Made by a program: the position numbers and the translations under genes. A DNA stretch of 24,638 nt, taken from the NCBI GenBank assembly GCA_020635565.1, contig JACJZN010000013.1, forward strand, positions 1 through 24,638, in the 5' to 3' direction. Numbering within the stretch: position 1 is the stretch's first letter; each line of letters starts with the position of its first letter. The notes below the pieces were generated by a model. It was given only the letters and a program-made list of their open reading frames with translations. It did not search any database and was not told where the DNA came from. Shown in pieces: positions 16,028-24,256 of this stretch. This DNA is from Flavobacteriales bacterium. GTDB lineage: Bacteria; Bacteroidota; Bacteroidia; Flavobacteriales_D; Parvicellaceae.

Positions 16028-16167
16028 CAAATCAATTCAAATAAGCCTTTAAACGGTGATGTGGTAAGTGATCCAGATTGTTCATAAAAACTGGGTCTGA
16101 TATATGTGACAAAGTGGTGGTCTTTAGTAACTTTAGACCTTTGATTTTTTAGACAGGAGATAGCCGC
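16028..16167. other. Intergenic region upstream of dnaE
   Basis: 140 bases without a gene. An imperfect palindrome GGTCTTTAG/CTTTAGACC (16119-16127 with 16131-16139, seven of nine positions complementary) precedes dnaE. A weak -7-like TAACTTTA overlaps it. This could be an operator or chance. AGGAG at 16155-16159 is a Shine-Dalgarno-like site eight bases before the dnaE ATG. Confidence 0.35.
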
Positions 16168-19100
16168 ATGTACTTAATATTCGATACCGAAACGACAGGA
16201 TTACCGAGAGACTTCAATGCTCCCATTACAGATACGGATAATTGGCCTAGATGTGTTCAGATTGCTTGGCAACTTCATGATGATCTGGGGAATTTAATTG
16301 AGCAGAAAGATTACATTATTCAACCTGATGGATATGATATTCCATTCCAATCAGAGCAGATACATGGGATCTCTACCAAATTGGCGCAAACCAGAGGAGT
16401 TGATGCAGTGACTGTATGGAAAGAATTTGCAGAGGTGCTAGAAAGATCGAAATTCGTTGTTGGTCAGAATATCACTTTTGATATCAATGTGATGGGGTGT
16501 GAATTGTACCGTTATGATGTTGATTCAAAATTGGCTGCATTACCTGTATTAGATACCTGTACTGAGGTAACAGCCGAATTGTGTAAGATTCCGGGAGGTA
16601 GAGGAGGTAAATTCAAATTGCCAACTTTGACCGAGTTGCATGCTCATCTTTTTGGGGTTCCATTTGCAGAAGCGCATAATGCTACTGCCGATGTGGAGGC
16701 TACTACGCGTTGTTTCTTAGAATTGATCAGACAAAAGGTCTTCACCAAAGAAGAATTACTTCAGGATGAGCAGTACTTTGACAGGTTTTTAGTCGAGCAT
16801 CCGAGTCAGATCGGTACTTGGGGGATCAAACACCTCAATTTAAAAGCAGAAAGTGCTGCCCTTAAGGAAGATGCTGATGCAGGAATATCGAAATCTGACA
16901 AATCGGAGAATCTTAAGCGATTAGAAAAGGTCAGATACACACATCTGCATAATCACACGCAATTCTCAGTATTACAATCTACTACCACTATCGGAGATCT
17001 GATCACTGCAGCAGCCAAGAATAGATGTCCAGCGGTAGCGATCACAGATATAGACAATATGATGGCCGCATTCCAGTTTGTGAATGCTGGCGATGCGCAT
17101 AACAAAGGGATCAAAGGAAAGATCCAGGAACTGGAGGATAAGATAAACGCTGGTGTTAAACTAGAGAAACTTCCAGATGATCCAGACGCAACAATAGAAG
17201 TTCCTTTGGTAGAGGAAGAGATCGCCAAAATGGAGCAGGAAATTGCTGACCTCAAATTGCAATACGTTAAACCTATTGTTGGTTGTGAACTGTTTGTTTG
17301 TAAGGATAGATTCAACAAAACTGTAAAGGATAATGGAAGTCTTGTTGTTTTTATTGCTAAGAATAAGAATGGTTATCACAATTTGGCTAAACTGGCATCA
17401 GCAGCACATATCGAAGGAAAATATTATGTTCCAAGGATCGACAAGAACATCATTCCCGAATTGAAGGAAGATATCATTGTCACTACTGGAGGTTTGGATG
17501 GTGAGATCCCTCAGTTGATCCTGAATGTAGGCGAACAGCAAGCAGAAGAGGCTTTTGTATGGTGGAAAGAACAATTTGGTGATGATTTCTATATAGAATT
17601 GATCAGACATGACCTCCCTGAGGAAGAGATGGTCAATAAAACTCTGCTCAAGTTTGCAGAGAAGTATAGCGTAAAGTATTTTGCTTCTAACAATACTTTC
17701 TACATTGATAAGAAGGATGCAGAAGCACATGATATTCTTTTGTGCATCAAGGATGGAGAGCAAAAGTCTACACCGATAGGTAGAGGTAGAGGATTTAGGT
17801 TTGGTTTTCCGAATGATCAATTCTATTTCAAATCTCAGGATGAAATGAAAGAACTCTTTGCAGATCTTCCAGAGGCCATTGAATGTACAGAAGAGATCGT
17901 AGACAAGATAGAATTCTATACACTAGGCAGAGACGTTTTACTTCCTGCCTTTGATATACCTGAAGAGTTTCAGGATCCGAGAGATGCAGAAGATCCAAAG
18001 TTAAAGATAGGAGAGAACAATTATTTAAAGCATCTTACCTATGTAGGAGCAGAAAAGAGATACGGTACAGTTACTGATGACATCAAGGAACGTTTGGACT
18101 TTGAATTAGAAACCATTAGAAATACAGGTTATCCGGGTTATTTCTTGATCGTTCAGGATTTTATTGCTGCGGCCAGAAAGATGGGAGTGTCGGTTGGTCC
18201 AGGAAGGGGATCCGCAGCGGGAAGTGCGGTGGCTTATTGTATCGGTATCACAAATGTAGACCCTATTAAGTATGATCTCCTGTTTGAGCGTTTCCTAAAT
18301 CCAGAAAGGGTTTCCATGCCCGATATCGATATTGACTTCGATGATGAAGGAAGAAGCAGTGTGATCCAGTATGTGATCAATAAATATGGTGCTAATCAGG
18401 TAGCTCAGATCATTACCTACGGTACAATGGCGGCCAAATCATCTATAAGAGATGCTGGTCGTGTACTTGAGTTACCGTTGCCTGATACGGATAGGATCGC
18501 TAAGTTGGTGCCAGATATGAAACTCAACAAGCTGTTTGATCTTTCAGAAGAACAATTAGCAGAGAAGTTGAGTGGTGACCAAATGAAAATGGCTATCGAA
18601 TTGAAGGAGATCCTTGAGCAAAGAGGAATCGAAGGTGAAGTTGTTCGTCAGGCGAAGACCATCGAGGGTTCGATGAGAACAACAGGTATTCATGCTTGTG
18701 GTGTGATCATAACTCCTAGTGATATCAGAGAACACGTTCCGGTAGCCTTAGCTAAGGATTCTGAAATGTGGAGTACACAATTCGATAACTCCGTGGTAGA
18801 GTCTGCAGGTCTGCTCAAGATGGACTTCTTGGGGTTGAAGACATTGACCCTCATCAAAGACACTTTAAAGATCGTTAAGGCTAGATTAGGACTGGATATA
18901 GACATTGAAGCCATTCCTATTGATGATACGGCAACCTATGAATTGTTCCAGCGAGGAGAAACAGTAGGTATATTCCAGTACGAATCTGCTGGGATGCAGA
19001 AATACTTAAAAGATCTTAAGCCAACTCAGTTCTCGGATCTCATAGCGATGAACGCTTTGTATCGTCCGGGACCATTAGAATATATTCCTCTTTTCGTAAA

Positions 19101-20757
19101 ACGTAAACATGGTATAGAGCCTATACAGTATGACCTTCCGGCTATGGAGGAATACTTGGAAGAAACCTATGGAATTACGGTCTATCAGGAGCAGGTAATG
19201 TTATTGTCACAGAAGCTTGCAGGATTCTCAAAAGGTGAAGCCGATACCCTTCGTAAGGCGATGGGTAAAAAACAAAAGGCTGTACTGGATAAGATGAAGC
19301 CCAAGTTCTTGGATAGAGGAGAAGAAAATGGACACAATAGAACTATACTAGAGAAAGTTTGGAAAGACTGGGAAGCATTTGCTTCCTATGCCTTTAACAA
19401 ATCTCACTCTACTTGTTATGCTTGGATAGCCTATCAAACGGCCTATTTAAAAGCTCATTATCCAGCAGAATATATGGCTGCCGTGCTAAGCAATAACATG
19501 AACGATATCAAAACCGTGACCTTCTTTATGGAAGAATGTAGGAGAATGGGGTTGAAAGTGTTGGGTCCAGATGTCAACGAATCGTACCACAAATTTGCTG
19601 TCAACGACAAAGGTGAGGTTCGTTTTGGTATGGGAGGGATCAAAGGAGTAGGAGAAGGACCAGTTAAGGCAATAACGGAAGAAAGGAAGAACAACGGTCC
19701 ATTTACCTCTATTTTTGATATGGTCAGAAGAGTTTCTCTGAAAGATTGTAACAAGAGAGTGATGGAGAGTTTGGCTTATGCGGGAGCATTTGATGGTTTT
19801 TCAGATCTTCACAGAGCACAGTATTTTGGAGAGGATGATAAGGGAAGAACTTTAATAGAGAGTTCGCTTAGATATGGTTCTGCCTATCAAACAGGTCAGG
19901 ATTCTAGTCAGGTGAGTCTTTTTGATATGGCTGGAGGTGATGATATTGAGATACCTACTCCGGGAATACCTAATGTAAAGGAATGGAGTATTTTCCAGAA
20001 ACTCAATTTTGAGAAAGAGGTGGTAGGGATCTATATTTCTGGACATCCAATGGATGATTATAGTCTGGAAGTGAATAATTTCTGCGACATACAGTTAAGT
20101 GATCTGAATGAACATCTAAACAACCTGCCAGATAAGGATTTCTCATGCGCTGGGATCATTTCGAATTGTGCCCATCTGGAGAGCAGGAAAGGAGCTAAAT
20201 ATGGATTCTTCGAATTACAAGATAAATCTGGAGCGATGGAGTTCAGGCTATTTGGTGAAACTTATCTAAAACTTCAACATTTCCTGGTCCCGGGAAATTT
20301 CCTATATGTCAAAGGAAAGATCCAGTTGAAAGGGAAGAAGTTCAATCCTGATGGAAAACAAAAGGAATTCAGTGTGCAGTATGTAGAATTACTAACCAAT
20401 ATTCGCGATAGACTGTTAACCAAACTTTATGTTAGATTGGATGCATCATTGATCACTAGAGACAGTTTGAACGACCTGGAGGAGATCTTTGACAAGTATG
20501 AAGGAAACAGAACCATCTACTTGGATCTGATCGACTATGAAGAAGCATCGGGAGTTACTTTGCTTTCAAGAAATAAGAAGGTCAATGTTTCTAACGAATT
20601 TTTGAAGGATATCAAAGAAGTACCAGGCTATGAAGGTTTTTCGGTCAATAAATCAGATCTGAATAAGCGACTGCATCGCCTTAAAATGGAGCAGGAGCAA
20701 ATGAAATTGGAGGCAGAGGCCGAAGAAGAAAAAGAAGAGATGGATGTGGAGAACTAA
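16168..20757 (+). CDS. dnaE: DNA polymerase III alpha subunit with N-terminal DnaQ-type exonuclease
   Basis: 1529 aa replicative DNA polymerase. Residues 1-185 are a DEDDh 3'-5' exonuclease: D6 and E8 in FDTETTG, D105 in NITFD, H170 and D175 in HNATADVEAT. This proofreading function is a separate epsilon subunit in E. coli. The PHP domain follows from about 257 (HLHNHTQFS), with a coiled-coil-like insertion near 310-365. The polymerase palm holds GPGRGSAAGSAVAYCIG and the catalytic aspartates in MPDIDIDFDDEG. Later motifs are YGTMAAKSSIRD, FNKSHSTCYAWIAYQTAYLKAHYPAEYMAA (split by fold elements), a helix-hairpin-helix region and an OB fold near 1320-1400. The Glu-rich tail EAEAEEEKEEMDVEN is probably disordered. 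A Shine-Dalgarno-like AGGAG lies at the right distance. The MBL gene follows 32 bases later. Confidence 0.93.
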   Translation: MYLIFDTETTGLPRDFNAPITDTDNWPRCVQIAWQLHDDLGNLIEQKDYIIQPDGYDIPFQSEQIHGISTKLAQTRGVDAVTVWKEFAEVLERSKFVVGQNITFDINVMGCELYRYDVDSKLAALPVLDTCTEVTAELCKIPGGRGGKFKLPTLTELHAHLFGVPFAEAHNATADVEATTRCFLELIRQKVFTKEELLQDEQYFDRFLVEHPSQIGTWGIKHLNLKAESAALKEDADAGISKSDKSENLKRLEKVRYTHLHNHTQFSVLQSTTTIGDLITAAAKNRCPAVAITDIDNMMAAFQFVNAGDAHNKGIKGKIQELEDKINAGVKLEKLPDDPDATIEVPLVEEEIAKMEQEIADLKLQYVKPIVGCELFVCKDRFNKTVKDNGSLVVFIAKNKNGYHNLAKLASAAHIEGKYYVPRIDKNIIPELKEDIIVTTGGLDGEIPQLILNVGEQQAEEAFVWWKEQFGDDFYIELIRHDLPEEEMVNKTLLKFAEKYSVKYFASNNTFYIDKKDAEAHDILLCIKDGEQKSTPIGRGRGFRFGFPNDQFYFKSQDEMKELFADLPEAIECTEEIVDKIEFYTLGRDVLLPAFDIPEEFQDPRDAEDPKLKIGENNYLKHLTYVGAEKRYGTVTDDIKERLDFELETIRNTGYPGYFLIVQDFIAAARKMGVSVGPGRGSAAGSAVAYCIGITNVDPIKYDLLFERFLNPERVSMPDIDIDFDDEGRSSVIQYVINKYGANQVAQIITYGTMAAKSSIRDAGRVLELPLPDTDRIAKLVPDMKLNKLFDLSEEQLAEKLSGDQMKMAIELKEILEQRGIEGEVVRQAKTIEGSMRTTGIHACGVIITPSDIREHVPVALAKDSEMWSTQFDNSVVESAGLLKMDFLGLKTLTLIKDTLKIVKARLGLDIDIEAIPIDDTATYELFQRGETVGIFQYESAGMQKYLKDLKPTQFSDLIAMNALYRPGPLEYIPLFVKRKHGIEPIQYDLPAMEEYLEETYGITVYQEQVMLLSQKLAGFSKGEADTLRKAMGKKQKAVLDKMKPKFLDRGEENGHNRTILEKVWKDWEAFASYAFNKSHSTCYAWIAYQTAYLKAHYPAEYMAAVLSNNMNDIKTVTFFMEECRRMGLKVLGPDVNESYHKFAVNDKGEVRFGMGGIKGVGEGPVKAITEERKNNGPFTSIFDMVRRVSLKDCNKRVMESLAYAGAFDGFSDLHRAQYFGEDDKGRTLIESSLRYGSAYQTGQDSSQVSLFDMAGGDDIEIPTPGIPNVKEWSIFQKLNFEKEVVGIYISGHPMDDYSLEVNNFCDIQLSDLNEHLNNLPDKDFSCAGIISNCAHLESRKGAKYGFFELQDKSGAMEFRLFGETYLKLQHFLVPGNFLYVKGKIQLKGKKFNPDGKQKEFSVQYVELLTNIRDRLLTKLYVRLDASLITRDSLNDLEEIFDKYEGNRTIYLDLIDYEEASGVTLLSRNKKVNVSNEFLKDIKEVPGYEGFSVNKSDLNKRLHRLKMEQEQMKLEAEAEEEKEEMDVEN

Positions 20758-20776
20758 TCAATAATTGAACAGAAAT

Positions 20777-20782
20777 AAGGAG
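20777..20782 (+). promoter_or_regulatory. Shine-Dalgarno site (AAGGAG) of the MBL-fold gene
   Basis: AAGGAG lies seven bases before the ATG at 20790, an ideal distance. Such sites are uncommon in Bacteroidetes, and this one confirms the start. Confidence 0.6.
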
Positions 20783-20789
20783 ATCAAAT

Positions 20790-21647
20790 ATGAAATTATA
20801 CGCTTTAAATACAGGGAACTTTAAATTAGATGGTGGGGCTATGTTTGGCGTTGTTCCAAAGTCTTTGTGGCAAAGAACCAATCCAGCAGATGAGAATAAC
20901 ATGTGCAATTGGGCCATGAGATGTTTGTTGATCGAAGATGGTAACAAACTGATGCTGATTGATGCGGGGATCGGGGATAAGCAAGATGAGAAGTTTTTCT
21001 CGCATTATTACTTACATGGTAATGATTCTTTGGATGGAAACCTGAAGAAACTGGGATTCAGCAGAGAGGATATTACAGATGTGTTTTTAACCCATTTGCA
21101 TTTCGATCATTGCGGTGGGGCAGTGGAATGGGCGAATGAAGAGCATACGCATACCAAAACCACCTTTAAGAATGCCTCCTTCTGGAGCAATGAACTTCAT
21201 TGGAAATGGGCTACGGAGCCTAATCCACGTGAAAAAGCATCTTTCCTAAAAGAGAATATTCTCCCGATACAAGAAAGTGGACAATTGAAACATGTTCAAA
21301 GGAATGGCAGGATCACAGAGGGCGTTTTCCCAAACATCGATGTTTTCTTTGCAGATGGTCATACTGAGAGTCAGATGATCCCATTGATCAATTATAAAGG
21401 AAAGAAGATCGCTTTTATGGCAGATCTATTACCAAGTACAGGTCATATTCCATTGCCGTATGTAATGGGGTATGACACAAGACCACTGTTGACCATGGAT
21501 GAGAAAAAGCTCTTTCTAGATAAATGTGCTGATGAAGAGATCATCATGTTCTTGGAGCATGATTCAGTTAACGAGTGTTGTACCGTACAAAGAACAGAAA
21601 AAGGCATAAGACTGAAAGATACTTTTCAATTGAGTGAATTGGGATAA
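20790..21647 (+). CDS. Metallo-beta-lactamase-fold hydrolase
   Basis: 285 aa MBL-fold protein. The metal motif THLHFDHCGG gives H102, H104, D106 and H107. Further ligands fit H191 in DGHTESQM, D212 in FMADLLPSTGH and H257 in LEHDS, so a dinuclear zinc site appears complete. The architecture resembles the lactonase/quorum-quenching and general MBL hydrolase group, but the substrate cannot be inferred. It is 32 bases downstream of dnaE in the same direction and probably co-transcribed. Its 3' end abuts a truncated transposon fragment, so the original downstream neighbour may have been displaced. Confidence 0.83.
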   Translation: MKLYALNTGNFKLDGGAMFGVVPKSLWQRTNPADENNMCNWAMRCLLIEDGNKLMLIDAGIGDKQDEKFFSHYYLHGNDSLDGNLKKLGFSREDITDVFLTHLHFDHCGGAVEWANEEHTHTKTTFKNASFWSNELHWKWATEPNPREKASFLKENILPIQESGQLKHVQRNGRITEGVFPNIDVFFADGHTESQMIPLINYKGKKIAFMADLLPSTGHIPLPYVMGYDTRPLLTMDEKKLFLDKCADEEIIMFLEHDSVNECCTVQRTEKGIRLKDTFQLSELG

Positions 21648-21649
21648 TA

Positions 21650-21836
21650 ACTTTCGAAGTTTTTACAAAGTTCTGTGATGGTATATTTTCCAGTTCTCCA
21701 TTCATAGATTAATGCGACTTTTTGTTCCATATTCGTTGTTTCTTTCCAAGGCACAGATCTCTGATTTTGAAGTCAGATTTCTACCCAAATAGTGTAAACG
21801 ATGTTTCTTTAACTTTGTAAATGATGTTTGTTTACC
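21650..21836 (-). mobile_element. Truncated IS481-like insertion sequence (left end and transposase N-terminus)
   Basis: On the minus strand, ATG at 21730 starts a short reading MEQKVALIYEWRTGKYTITE, then LCKNF, the helix-turn-helix start of IS481-family transposases. It breaks off at 21650, where it meets the 3' end of the MBL gene. Upstream of that ATG are two near-identical 19-base repeats (21793-21811 and 21816-21834, 17 of 19 matching, core TGTAAAyGATGTTT), like the subterminal transposase-binding repeats of these elements. The catalytic DDE part is absent, so the copy is dead. Confidence 0.68.
21793..21834. repeat. Paired 19-base subterminal repeats of the IS relic
   Basis: TGTAAACGATGTTTCTTTA at 21793-21811 and TGTAAATGATGTTTGTTTA at 21816-21834 differ at two positions and are four bases apart. 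They lie at the outer end of the truncated IS and are best read as transposase-binding iterons. Confidence 0.7.
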
Positions 21837-21839
21837 GTA

Positions 21840-21855
21840 CCTTATTGAGTACAAC
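21840..21855. repeat. Direct repeat, left boundary of the cassette-like unit
   Basis: CCTTATTGAGTACAAC matches 22580-22595 at 13 of 16 positions. On the minus strand it reads GTTGTACTCAATAAGG. It begins four bases from the end of the IS relic. Confidence 0.55.
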
Positions 21856-22037
21856 GCTCTGGCTATGAAAAGTGCGGAATTGAGAAGCGATAGTTCTCAA
21901 TTGAGCACGCGTGTAAGCCAAAGCTGCGGTTTAAGTTTAATTTATTTATACAAAACGCTAAAGCGGAGCTTTGGCGCTTGGTAGTAGTAAAGTTAGTATT
22001 TAGTTCTACTGTCCGCATTTTTTATAGCCTTTGTTGT
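21851..22037. repeat. Large imperfect palindromic element, attC-like or MITE-like
   Basis: The ends are inverted copies sharing four blocks in the same order: ACAAC, GGCTAT, an A-run and TGCGGA (left arm 21851-21878; right arm complement 22012-22037). Inside are a 9-bp stem GCCAAAGCT/AGCTTTGGC (21917-21925 with 21967-21975) and a 9-bp hairpin AATTGAGAA/TTCTCAATT (21878-21886 with 21894-21902). The whole can fold as a long branched hairpin. It has no coding capacity. It lies directly 3' of the minus-strand gene ending at 22047. Confidence 0.65.
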
Positions 22038-22046
22038 GCACAGTAA

Positions 22047-22562
22047 TTATTTATAATAGTTTTTTGAGCCTATTCCAATCGTCCAAAAATATTTTGCTTT
22101 TTCCTTATCTTCAAGAATCCAATCTTCGTGTTCAGAATATGTTCCTTCTTCTTTCATTTCAGAAATCATTTCTTCAACATCGACCTCACACGAATCTCTG
22201 AAAATTCCTACGGAGGATTCTAGAAATGAATAACAATAAGGTTCTTCGGTGTCATCTACTTGACCATTATTCTTTTCGCTCAGAAGTTGAATAAAACTGT
22301 GACTAGTAACCTGAAATGGATTCACTCCATAGATTTCTACTTCTGTTTTTTCTGGAAATGGTCCGTTCAGGAATTCGATAAACTCTATTTTTTCAGAGTC
22401 ATCTAAATCAATTCTAATTTCCAAGTCATCATAGAACAATTGATTTTCTGAGTCGCTAGATGGTCTGCCTAGCATATTAATCAATTCTTTTTTAGGTGTG
22501 CCGAATTCAATGAATTGATTTCCGACTTTAACACCTTGTAATGGAAGCAAAATAATTTTCAT
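22047..22562 (-). CDS. Orphan cassette-type protein of unknown function
   Basis: 171 aa from the ATG at 22562; the preceding TTG codon gives one extra residue but the ATG is preferred. No signal peptide or membrane segment. The first half, MKIILLPLQGVKVGNQFIEF then GTPKKELINMLGRPSS, with LFYDDLEIRIDLDDSEKIEF, resembles small acidic proteins with a 'GxP...LxxxLGxP' repeat that accompany toxin systems as immunity proteins, but this is only an impression. The second half is strongly acidic (CEVDVEEMISEMKEEGTYSE) and ends WTIGIGSKNYYK. It is alone, opposite to the MBL gene, and flanked by the palindromic element and by imperfect direct repeats, as expected for a mobile single-gene unit. Confidence 0.68.
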   Translation of the reverse strand: MKIILLPLQGVKVGNQFIEFGTPKKELINMLGRPSSDSENQLFYDDLEIRIDLDDSEKIEFIEFLNGPFPEKTEVEIYGVNPFQVTSHSFIQLLSEKNNGQVDDTEEPYCYSFLESSVGIFRDSCEVDVEEMISEMKEEGTYSEHEDWILEDKEKAKYFWTIGIGSKNYYK

Positions 22563-22579
22563 CAATTCTTAGAGTTTAT

Positions 22580-22595
22580 CCATATTGTGCACAAC
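22580..22595. repeat. Direct repeat, right boundary of the cassette-like unit
   Basis: CCATATTGTGCACAAC; on the minus strand GTTGTGCACAATATGG. It lies 17 bases upstream of the orphan gene start. It also matches the outer tip of the palindromic element at 22033-22041 (GTTGTGCAC) in the opposite orientation. Confidence 0.55.
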
Positions 22596-22598
22596 TAA

Positions 22599-22770
22599 TA
22601 TATAACAGCACGTATGGTTGTTATATACATTACATCGAAACCAAATTTAATAAATTAATCAGACTTTTAGTGTTGTGATCGATGAACAGGTATGATCTCT
22701 ACAAACTATTGTGTAGAGAGGTTGTTAGCGCAAAATAGTTTTGTTTTTTCAAGCTATTAAGACCTATTAT
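22599..22770. other. Intergenic region with two perfect inverted repeats
   Basis: No gene is seen. TATATAACA/TGTTATATA (22599-22607 with 22619-22627) is a perfect 9-bp inverted repeat beside the cassette boundary. TCTCTACA/TGTAGAGA (22696-22703 with 22710-22717) is an 8-bp hairpin 54 bases beyond the stop of the YkgJ gene. Neither has a T-tract on the YkgJ strand, so neither is a clear intrinsic terminator. Confidence 0.5.
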
Positions 22771-23640
22771 TTACACCTTCGCTCCGTGATTTTTGGCTTC
22801 TGCGATCCAAACTTCGGCTAGTCCTTTTGGATCTGCTCCAATACTGCTTGCGAGAAACAGAGCCGATCGCAGCATTAGCGCGGAGGCATCTCTTAGTTCA
22901 TTGATATTTTCCAAACCGCCAAAACGCTCTTGTGCTTTTTGTTGAAACAGATCATGGTGAAGAGTAATGAACGCCATCGGATCCTCTTTGTTTACTTCGA
23001 CTTCGGGAAATAATATAAGGTCCACCCAGTCTTGTGGGATCTCATTTCTCAAGATATCTGGAGATTTCTTTCCGGCATCTCGCCACATGGCTAATGTCTT
23101 TGTATCTCCAGAAGAAGCTAATTCTGTATCTAATAATAACTCAAAGGCTATTTCTGCAATGTTTTGAACCATTTCTAGATAGGCATCTTGTGCTTCTTCA
23201 AACAATGCAGTTTTCTGTCCAGCCAAATATTCGGACACGGTTAGAGTAGGCAGATTCGTTACTTCTGGACACTCTGCAAGGCAAGGGAATTGCTTACCTT
23301 TAAACATGTAATTTGCCTCTTCGTTTTGGATATACCTACCTATTGGAAACAATCTACAGGCTAAGGGTCTGGCCTCATAAATGCTACAGCCCTTGCCCTC
23401 CACATATTGCCGACAAGCTTTTTTGTGGTTAGATATTAGATCTCCATCAAACCTTAGTCTTATACCACCAAATTCACAATACAATTGATTGAATTCTCTA
23501 GCGGTCATTTTTTTTGCATCGGCCATTACTGCTAATTCCCAAGGGTTCAATAGAACCTGATTGCCAAAACAACAACTTCCCGCTCTGGAACAGGTTAGTG
23601 GTAAAACATCATCAGGAGAAAGTTTCGTGATCTGATTCAT
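22771..23640 (-). CDS. YkgJ-family cysteine cluster protein
   Basis: 289 aa with the YkgJ/UPF0153 (CxxCxxCC) metal-binding signature: C17, C23 and C24 in TCSRAGSCC, C76, C85 (GCSIYEARP) and C95 (ACRLFPIG). These probably bind zinc or an iron-sulphur cluster. The region after residue 125 is a helical extension without recognised motifs. Family function is poorly known. The start ATG (23640-23638) overlaps the stop of the upstream membrane-protein gene by one base, so the two are translationally coupled. Confidence 0.8.
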   Translation of the reverse strand: MNQITKLSPDDVLPLTCSRAGSCCFGNQVLLNPWELAVMADAKKMTAREFNQLYCEFGGIRLRFDGDLISNHKKACRQYVEGKGCSIYEARPLACRLFPIGRYIQNEEANYMFKGKQFPCLAECPEVTNLPTLTVSEYLAGQKTALFEEAQDAYLEMVQNIAEIAFELLLDTELASSGDTKTLAMWRDAGKKSPDILRNEIPQDWVDLILFPEVEVNKEDPMAFITLHHDLFQQKAQERFGGLENINELRDASALMLRSALFLASSIGADPKGLAEVWIAEAKNHGAKV

Positions 23641-24188
23641 TAGTTTAATTTTTGAAGAAGATAGTAGCCGTCATAAAATCCCTTATTCACCTCCACTGTG
23701 TAGCTTTCGCCAATAATAAATTTCTCATTATCAGCGCTTTCGCTAACCTTATAAGAGAAATTACCTTGTGGACATTTGATTGATATATAGTGATCCGTAA
23801 CTCTCCCGTTTCCAGTATGCTTCCCTTCCACTGTGATCTCAATTTTTTCGACCTCTTGGTCTCTTAACCAGTAATTCAGGTTCATTCTGATACTTAATAC
23901 CAACAGAGCACTGGAGCCAATTAGAAAAATGGAAAAACCAATCATTCCAAGGTAGCGAAATTTACTTTTCAAATGTATGTAATTCTTCAATAAGCCTTTT
24001 TTGTAGAAAGTTATAATCAAAGCAAGATAGACAAGGAAAACGCAGCCAACTGCATACAGATTCAAACTAAAATTGTCCATTAGTGCCAACTTCGAAATGA
24101 AACTTAAGTTGTACATCATGAGAATTAAGGACAAAAAAAATGGTCCTAATAGCACCAGATAAGCTAGCGACTTTTCTTTTAGTTTCAT
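23640..24188 (-). CDS. Membrane protein of unknown function
   Basis: 182 aa with three predicted membrane helices: about 8-28 (LAYLVLLGPFFLSLILMMY), 43-62 (LNLYAVGCVFLVYLALIITF) and 80-101 (YLGMIGFSIFLIGSSALLVL). The C-terminal 75 residues form a soluble beta-rich domain (EKIEITVEGKHTG, HYISIKCPQGNFSYKV, SYTVEVNKGFYDGYYLL). No family is recognised. It lies 68 bases after the STM3941-like gene and overlaps the YkgJ gene. Confidence 0.7.
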   Translation of the reverse strand: MKLKEKSLAYLVLLGPFFLSLILMMYNLSFISKLALMDNFSLNLYAVGCVFLVYLALIITFYKKGLLKNYIHLKSKFRYLGMIGFSIFLIGSSALLVLSIRMNLNYWLRDQEVEKIEITVEGKHTGNGRVTDHYISIKCPQGNFSYKVSESADNEKFIIGESYTVEVNKGFYDGYYLLQKLN

Positions 24189-24256
24189 TTTAGATCTGAA
24201 TTAATTGAGATTGATCTAACGGTTTTCTGATTCACCTAATAAATAGAACGGTCTGA

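Noticed and set aside
16953..17820. Several minus-strand open frames of 70-140 aa
   Set aside because: All opposite the dnaE PHP region and without any domain signal.
21840..22600. Canonical integron attC site
   Set aside because: The core reads GTTGTAC/GTTGTGC rather than GTTRRRY, and no integrase gene is in the window, so only an attC-like description is justified.
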